From positions 26,810-59,502 of the forward strand of contig JADDQZ010000014.1 of NCBI GenBank assembly GCA_016781085.1: a stretch of DNA of 32,693 bases, given 5' to 3'. The DNA comes from Actinomycetota bacterium. Lineage in GTDB: Bacteria; Actinomycetota; Thermoleophilia; Solirubrobacterales; Solirubrobacteraceae. The notes under the pieces are model-generated. The model saw only the letters and a list, made by a program, of their open reading frames with translations. It did not search any database and was not told where the DNA came from. A program made the translations under genes and the position numbers. Positions 27,364-32,693 of this stretch are shown here, in pieces; positions within the stretch are counted from its first letter, which is position 1, and every line of letters starts with the position of its first letter.

Positions 27364-27386
27364 AGTGGTGGTTCGGCCTGTCTGTC

Positions 27387-28457
27387 CTATCCCTTGGCGG
27401 AGGCGCCGACGGAGGACCAATGGCGGCGCAGGCGGCCGGCAGCTTGCTCGGCGAGAGGATGCAGCGGGATGTCTTGAGCCGCCGGCTCTTCACTGGCGGA
27501 GAGCACCGGCGCCAGGGCGGCGACAGACTCGCCGAGCGCTTCGACGTTGTAGCCCCCCTCCAGCGCCAAGCCGAGCGGCGCGCCGACGTCCGAGCACGCC
27601 CGGCGCATCGAAGCTGCCATGCCGGCATAGCCCGCTTCGGTCACTTGGCAGCTGGCCAGCGGATCGGCGGCGTGGGCGTCGAATCCGGCGCTGATCAGAA
27701 CCAGTTGCGGCTCCCACTCACGCACTATCTGACAGACCACGTGTTCGGTCAGGGAGCAAAAGGCGTTGTCGCCCGTTCCCGCGGGGACGGGCAGGTTGAC
27801 CGTGAAGCCCTCACCACCGCCGGACCCGACGTCCGAGGCGGCGCCGGTGCCCGGATACATCGGGCTTTGATGGATCGAGGCGTAGAGGATGTCGCTGTCG
27901 CGGTGAAACGAGTGATTCGTCCCGTTGCCGTGGTGAACGTCCCAATCGAAGATCAACACGCGATCGAGGCCGTGACGATTGGTTGCGTGCCGTGCGGCCA
28001 CCGCCACCGAATTGAAGAAGCAAAAGCCCATCGCCTGCTCGGCTTCGGCGTGATGACCAGGCGGGCGCATCCCCGAAAAGGCATAAGGCGCTTCTTGTCC
28101 GAGCAAAGTGTCGACTACCGCGACCGCTCCGCCCGCGGCCCGCGTGATCAGCTCCCATGTGCCTTCCACTGCAACGGTGTCGGCGTCGATGGGCCCGCCC
28201 AGCTTGCAATGTCCCTCAATGAAGTCGACGTAGCGCTCCGGGTGCACGGCGTACAGCAACTCGCGCGCCACAGGCGGCGCCTCGCGGCGCACCCACCCGA
28301 ACCACTCGTCTTGGTCCATGCGGGCTTCCAGCGTCTTTATGCGCTGCGGGCGTTCCGGATGACCGGGAATCTCGTGGCCGAAATTGGCGGGGTGGTTGAA
28401 CCAGAGCGGGGGCACGCGGCGTACCGTAACCGACCGCCGCTCGGGAGGCGTCGGCAT
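27387..28457 (-). CDS. Histone deacetylase-like / acetoin utilization (AcuC/HdaH) family amidohydrolase
   Basis: HPERPQRIKTLE, MRPPGHHAEAEQAMGFCFFNSVAVAARHA, VLIFDWDVHHGNGTNHSFHRDSDILYASIHQSPMYPGTG, LISAGFDAHAADPLA. Confidence 0.95.
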   Translation of the reverse strand: MPTPPERRSVTVRRVPPLWFNHPANFGHEIPGHPERPQRIKTLEARMDQDEWFGWVRREAPPVARELLYAVHPERYVDFIEGHCKLGGPIDADTVAVEGTWELITRAAGGAVAVVDTLLGQEAPYAFSGMRPPGHHAEAEQAMGFCFFNSVAVAARHATNRHGLDRVLIFDWDVHHGNGTNHSFHRDSDILYASIHQSPMYPGTGAASDVGSGGGEGFTVNLPVPAGTGDNAFCSLTEHVVCQIVREWEPQLVLISAGFDAHAADPLASCQVTEAGYAGMAASMRRACSDVGAPLGLALEGGYNVEALGESVAALAPVLSASEEPAAQDIPLHPLAEQAAGRLRRHWSSVGASAKG

Positions 28458-28470
28458 CTAGGCTCCAGCG

Positions 28471-29358
28471 ATGAGCATCGACGTCGCCTTCCTCGGTTTG
28501 GGCACGATGGGGTCTCGGCAGGCCGCCGTGCTGAGCCGCCACGGTTTTTCAGTCACGGTCTGGAACCGCACTGCCGCGAAGGCGCAGGACTGGGTGGCCC
28601 AGCACGGCGGCCGGGCTGCCGCAACCCCGGCGCAAGCGGCCCGCGGAGCTGACCTAGTTGTGAGCATGGTTGTCGACGGCTCGCAGGTGAAGGAGGTGCT
28701 GCTAGGTCAAGAAGGCGCCGCGGACGGCGCCGAGCCCGGAGCTTTGTTCGTCGACATGTCGACGATCGCACCCGCGGAAGCGAGGTCGATCGACGGTTCC
28801 CTCCGGCAACGTGGATTTGCCTTCCTCGACGCGCCGGTGTCGGGCTCGGCCGGCAAGGCAGCCGACGGCACACTGACGATCATGGTTGGCGGTGAAAGTG
28901 TGGACACTGAGCGCGCGCGGCCAGCTCTGGAGGCGATGGGCGAGCGACTTATTCATGCCGGACCCGTAGGACACGGGCAGGCCATCAAGCTCATCCACAA
29001 CGCGGTAGCCGCGGTGAACCTGGCGACCGTCGCTCAAGCGCTCGTCGCCGGCCGGCGGATGGGACTCGACATCGATGCCCTGGTCGAGGTGTTGCGCTCC
29101 GGCGCTGCCAATTCGACGATGCTCGAACGCAAGGGCGACGCGATGCTCGCGCACGACTTCGATCCGCTGTTCAAGCTCGATCACATGCTCAAAGACCTGC
29201 GCTATTGCCTGGACGAAGCGGCGGCCGCGACTTCCCCCTTTCCCATGGCGAGCATGGCTTGTGACCTGTACACCGCCGCTTCTGCGCAGGGACTGGGCGA
29301 GCGGGACTTCGCCGCGATACTCGAATCCATGGAGGCTCTCGCGGACACGCGCGTGTAG
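28471..29358 (+). CDS. NAD(P)-dependent beta-hydroxyacid dehydrogenase (3-hydroxyisobutyrate dehydrogenase/GarR-like)
   Basis: VAFLGLGTMGSRQAAVLSRHGFSVTVWNRT, FLDAPVSGSAGKAADGTLTIMVGG, GHGQAIKLIHNAVAAVNLATVAQALV. Confidence 0.94.
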   Translation: MSIDVAFLGLGTMGSRQAAVLSRHGFSVTVWNRTAAKAQDWVAQHGGRAAATPAQAARGADLVVSMVVDGSQVKEVLLGQEGAADGAEPGALFVDMSTIAPAEARSIDGSLRQRGFAFLDAPVSGSAGKAADGTLTIMVGGESVDTERARPALEAMGERLIHAGPVGHGQAIKLIHNAVAAVNLATVAQALVAGRRMGLDIDALVEVLRSGAANSTMLERKGDAMLAHDFDPLFKLDHMLKDLRYCLDEAAAATSPFPMASMACDLYTAASAQGLGERDFAAILESMEALADTRV

Positions 29359-29568
29359 GTGTGCCCGACGACCGTGGAACGGATTGGACGTAGCGGAACA
29401 AGCAGATTCGCGCGTCTCGTAGTAGCGAGTTGCAGGGACGTTATGAGAATTTGCGACTTTGTGCATAGTATGTGACACGCCTGACACGGGCCGCGGACTG
29501 GAGTACGTTCAGCCGAAGCTCGCGCAAAGGCGCACGCCCGCTCACCCTTCCTCCTCCCCAGGACTCAT

Positions 29569-30201
29569 ATGCCGATCGCCTTCAAAGAATGGGCCGTTAC
29601 GGTCCGCGCACTCGCCGAGGGCGAGCAGTTGCTCACGCTTCGCAAGGGCGGCATTCGCGAAGCGGACAAGCACTTCGCCGTGGAGCACGACCGCTTCTTC
29701 CTCTACCCCACATTCGATCACCAGCGCTCTGATCTCGTACGGGAGTCGCATCAGCCGGAGCTCCGCCGGGCGCTCGAAGAAGGCGTTTGGCCCGACGGCG
29801 AGCCGCCGGCACACGCCTTGACGGCTGATGGCGGAATCGAGCAGCCCGAGCGCGTGCGTATCCGGGCTTGGGCGGAAGTCGCCGGCCACTGGACGGTCAC
29901 CGATCGTCGCGCGGTTGACGCGCTGGCCCCCTTCACGGTGTGGACGACGGATTACGCCGAGAAGCGGTTCGACTGGAAGCGCCGCCACCCCCTGCACGTG
30001 GTCCTGCTGCGCACCTACCGGATCCCGCGTCCGGTGACGGTCAAGGTCCGGGACTCCTACGGCGGATGCCGCTCCTGGCTTGAGATCTCCCGCGAGCTCC
30101 CGTTCGAAGGCACTCCCGTGCTTTGCGATGAGGAATTCGAGCGGGCTTCGGAGGAGATCGCCGCGATCGCCCAATCCGACGGAGCGCCCGCGCTCGTCTG
30201 A
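29569..30201 (+). CDS. DUF1802 family protein
   Basis: MPIAFKEWAVTVRALAEGEQLLTLRKGGIREADKHFAVEHDRFFLYPTFDHQRSDLV, matching the DUF1802 pattern (KEWAV...LRKGGI.E....F....FLYPT..HQ). Confidence 0.82.
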   Translation: MPIAFKEWAVTVRALAEGEQLLTLRKGGIREADKHFAVEHDRFFLYPTFDHQRSDLVRESHQPELRRALEEGVWPDGEPPAHALTADGGIEQPERVRIRAWAEVAGHWTVTDRRAVDALAPFTVWTTDYAEKRFDWKRRHPLHVVLLRTYRIPRPVTVKVRDSYGGCRSWLEISRELPFEGTPVLCDEEFERASEEIAAIAQSDGAPALV

Positions 30202-30255
30202 CGTTCCCGCTTGCGGTTCACAGGGTCCCGCGCCGGCCAATCGGCGCGGGAGCCG

Positions 30256-31211
30256 CTACCCGCCCGCCTGGAAACCGCGGCGGTACTGCGTTGGCGACAC
30301 CGCCATGACGCGCCGGAAGTGCTTGCGATAGGAGGCGGCGCTTTGGAAGCCCACGGCGCTCGCAACTTCCTCGACGCCGCGTCCGCCAACTTCCAGTAAC
30401 TCGAGGCTGGCATCGATTCGCCGGGCCACGAGCCAGCTCATCGGCGATTGTCCGACGTGCTCATGGAAGTGTCGCGTGAAAGTGCGTGGCGACATGAAGG
30501 CGCGGGCCGCGAGGTCGCCAACGGTCATCGGCCGATCAAGCCGAGCGAGTGCCCACTCCATGGCTGGCGCAACCGATCGTCGTCGGCTGGAGCCATTGGC
30601 CGGTTGCTGAACTGTGATTGATCACCGGCACGGTGCGGTGCGATCACCAGCCGCCGCGCCACTTGATTGGCAATCGCCGCGCCGTGATCGCGGCGCACCA
30701 AGTGCAGGCACAGGTCCAGGCCGGCGGCGCTACCAGCCGAAGTGAGCAGAAGTCCATCGTCGACGTAAAGCACGCGCTCGTCCACGACCACCGAAGGATG
30801 AAGTCGGCGTAGCTCGTCGGCGTAGCGCCAGTGCGTAGCTGCTCGGCGACCGTCGAGCAGACCGGTCGCGGCTATCACGAAAGCTCCCGAACAGATCGAT
30901 ACCAGGCGCGCACCACGAGCGTGCGCGCAGCGAAGGGCGTCGATCACTGCTTCGGGGACCGCCGCGCGCGGCTCTGGCCATGCCGGGACGATGACCGTGT
31001 CAGCCGCCGCAACTCCTTCGAGGCCGTGGCGGGTCTCGACTTCAAATCCCCCGACCGCGCGCAGGCGTCCCGCTACGGGCGAACAGACGCTGAGCTCGTA
31101 CCACCAGTCGACATCGAGTTCTGGCCGCGGCAATGCGAAGACCTCGACGACGACACCGAGCTCGAACGGAGCGCTCCCGTTGAAGATGAGCGCGGCAACT
31201 CGGTGCGGCAT
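30256..31211 (-). pseudogene. GlxA-like transcriptional regulator (DJ-1/PfpI domain + AraC HTH) interrupted by a single-base frameshift
   Basis: ORF 30525-31211 encodes the PfpI domain (MPHRVAALIFNGSAPFELGVVVEVFALPR...LVSICSGAFVIAATGLLDGRRAATHW). ORF 30256-30561 encodes the AraC HTH (MTVGDLAARAFMSPRTFTRHFHEHVGQSPMSWLVARRIDASLELLEVGGRGVEEVASAVGFQSAASYRKHFRRVMAVSPTQYRR). Adding one base near 30561 would fuse them. Confidence 0.85.
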
Positions 31212-31291
31212 AACGACAGCGTGGCATGAGGTACGGGCGCGCGCGACTTCCGAGCCTTATGGCCGGATCTGGACGCAGGATGGCCTGATTG

Positions 31292-31299
31292 GCAATTGC
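31292..31299. promoter_or_regulatory. Perfect palindrome GCAATTGC in the regulator/rhodanese divergent intergenic region; operator candidate
   Basis: gcaattgc at 31292-31299, embedded in the near-palindrome ggcaattgcgcc. Flanked by the inverted repeat cttatggc (31256-31263) / gccataag (31335-31342). Confidence 0.4.
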
Positions 31300-31354
31300 G
31301 CCGCCCACCGGGCGGGGGCAGCCTTAACGCTCCAGCCATAAGCGAGGGAGCGAG

Positions 31355-31843
31355 ATGAGAAAGCCGGCGCAGCTACGGTCACCGGAACAGATCGAAAATC
31401 GGATCAGCAGCGTGGTTGCCGCTACGCCGGGAGAAAGCGCCGAAGAGGCACTGCGTCACTTCACGGCACGTTTGGCGTTCGAGACCGATCCCGCTGACGT
31501 CGCCGCCGATCTACAGGCGGGGGCGGCCATGCCGTATTCGATCCTCGACGTCCGCGGGGTGGGGTCCTTTGAGCGCGGTCACCTCCCCGGTGCCCGTTCA
31601 TGCCCTTCTTCGTCGATCAACGCCGAAGTGGCCGCCGCCTTGCCGGAAGGCATGCTCGTCGTCTACTGCTGGGGCCCGGGTTGCAACGGCGCCCAAAAGG
31701 CCGCCGCGCGTCTCGCCGCCCATGGTCGTCAAGTCAAGGAGATGATCGGCGGCTTTGAATACTGGGTGCGTGAAGGGCTTCCGGTGGAGGGCGACAACGC
31801 CGAGCGCTTGAGCGGTCTCGCCGACCAGGATCTTGTCGGTTAG
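31355..31843 (+). CDS. Rhodanese-like domain protein
   Basis: YSILDVRGVGSFERGHLPGARSCPSSSINAEVAAALPEGMLVVYCWGPGCNGAQKAAARLAAHGRQVKEMIGGFEYWVREGLPVEG; cysteine in the active loop CWGPGCN. Confidence 0.93.
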   Translation: MRKPAQLRSPEQIENRISSVVAATPGESAEEALRHFTARLAFETDPADVAADLQAGAAMPYSILDVRGVGSFERGHLPGARSCPSSSINAEVAAALPEGMLVVYCWGPGCNGAQKAAARLAAHGRQVKEMIGGFEYWVREGLPVEGDNAERLSGLADQDLVG

Positions 31844-31893
31844 ATGCCCTTCAACCCTGCGCCCCCCTCAGCTCAGCGGGCTGCTCGCGACCC

Positions 31894-31911
31894 CCCCGCG
31901 CTAGCGCGGGG
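31894..31911. terminator. 18-bp perfect palindrome CCCCGCGCTAGCGCGGGG between convergent genes; bidirectional terminator candidate
   Basis: Direct reading of cccccccgcgctagcgcggggccc, between the rhodanese stop (31843) and the DUF2007 stop (31939). Confidence 0.6.
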
Positions 31912-31938
31912 CCCTAGCTGCCCCTCAACCGCGAGCTT

Positions 31939-32271
31939 TCAGCGCACGCCAGCTAACAGCGACACGGCGGCGATGACCGCCACGCCGACCACGAGCGCGA
32001 GCAGCACGCGAACTGCCGGCACGCTGGCGACTTCGCGCTCCGAGCGACTGGCCAGACCGTGCTCTTGGAGAAGGTCGAACGCAACCTGTGCATGCGACGC
32101 CCGCACGAGCACGTCGCGTGGACCGGCCGCCAGATAGTCCGGAACGTCGAACCCGGCAGATCTCTGGATCAACGAAGGAATACCGTCCTGGCGCAAGAGA
32201 TCGGCGATCAGCTCCGCTTCAACCTGGTTGCGCCCGCCCGCGACGCGGACCAGCGGGTCTTCATCACTCAT
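31939..32271 (-). CDS. DUF2007-like putative signal transducing protein with C-terminal TM helix
   Basis: DPLVRVAGGRNQVEAELIADLLRQDGIPSLIQRSAGFDVPDYLAAGPRDVLVRASHAQVAFDLL, plus TM VRVLLALVVGVAVIAAVSLLAGV. Confidence 0.75.
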   Translation of the reverse strand: MSDEDPLVRVAGGRNQVEAELIADLLRQDGIPSLIQRSAGFDVPDYLAAGPRDVLVRASHAQVAFDLLQEHGLASRSEREVASVPAVRVLLALVVGVAVIAAVSLLAGVR

Positions 32272-32327
32272 CGCCCGCCCATGGCCCGCGGGTGTCGAAA
32301 AGCGCACTGCTGCCTACAGACGGCTGC

Positions 32328-32693
32328 TCAGTCGTCGACGACGACGAGCTCGGCTTCAGACACCGCGCCCTCGACGATTCGCCACGCACGCACGTCCGGC
32401 TCATCGGCCGCCAAGCCGACGATTAGGTACAGCGACTCGGGATAAAACGCCAGGTTGATGTCGGTCTGCGACGGAAGCGGCGCCGACCGCGTGTGCGAGT
32501 GGTAAATGGCACCCAGCTGCAGGCCGGCGTCCTCGATCTCCGTTTGGAGCTTGTACTGCTCCATCCCGTCCATCTCGTAGCGCAGCGGGCTCGCCGCCGT
32601 GTTGCGCGCGCGGTGGACGGCGACCGCGCGCCCGTCGCGGGCCGCGATCATCCCGCAGCACTCGTTGGGAGCTTCCGCGCGCGCGTGCGCGAT
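32328..32693 (-). CDS. JAMM/MPN+ metalloprotease (Mec/M67 family), truncated at window edge
   Basis: Open frame to the window end: IAHARAEAPNECCGMIAARDGRA...LQLGAIYHSHTRSAPLPSQTDINLAFYPESLYLIVGL. HxH-x10-D JAMM motif and NECCGM N-terminal motif. Confidence 0.93.
   Translation of the reverse strand: MAHARAEAPNECCGMIAARDGRAVAVHRARNTAASPLRYEMDGMEQYKLQTEIEDAGLQLGAIYHSHTRSAPLPSQTDINLAFYPESLYLIVGLAADEPDVRAWRIVEGAVSEAELVVVDD

Noticed and set aside
29430-29490. AT-rich segment with TTGCAG and TAGTAT as a DUF1802 promoter
   Set aside because: The -35 and -10 candidates are not at acceptable spacing, so no promoter is called.
1-32693. CRISPR arrays, transposons/IS elements, phage genes, rRNA or tRNA genes
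   Set aside because: No regularly spaced repeats, transposase or integrase ORFs, terminal inverted repeats, or tRNA-like cloverleaf segments were seen in the intergenic gaps. Subtle tRNAs would need tRNAscan-SE to exclude.

Overview
High-GC actinobacterial-type chromosomal window, probably from the Thermoleophilia/Solirubrobacterales area (an inference from gene content; no rRNA is available to confirm it). It is densely packed with mostly housekeeping genes. Minus-strand runs: rplM-rpsI-glmM-glmS-acpS-nnrDE-CBS-alr-cca-HIT-secreted protein; guaB3-guaA; LysM-dacA-like-pfkB; hup-pyrF; CDF transporter; Flp pilin-murI-rph-rdgB; and a Mec/JAMM protease running off the right edge. Plus-strand genes: an SPFH protein, RidA, an operon of glycosyltransferase, zinc-ribbon coiled-coil protein and zinc-ribbon/TM/SPOR-like protein, an NAD-dependent beta-hydroxyacid dehydrogenase, a DUF1802 protein and a rhodanese. 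I see no CRISPR array, mobile element, rRNA, tRNA or phage, and no clear defence or biosynthetic island. The observations most worth a second look are: (i) a GlxA/AraC-type regulator split by an apparent one-base frameshift, divergent from a rhodanese gene; (ii) the GT/Zn-ribbon/Zn-ribbon-SPOR operon, a candidate uncharacterised envelope module; (iii) long acidic N-terminal extensions on ribosomal protein S9 and GuaA; (iv) an orphan Flp-type prepilin upstream of murI; (v) several strong intergenic inverted repeats; (vi) a small membrane-protein ORF antisense to the 3' end of a CDF transporter gene.
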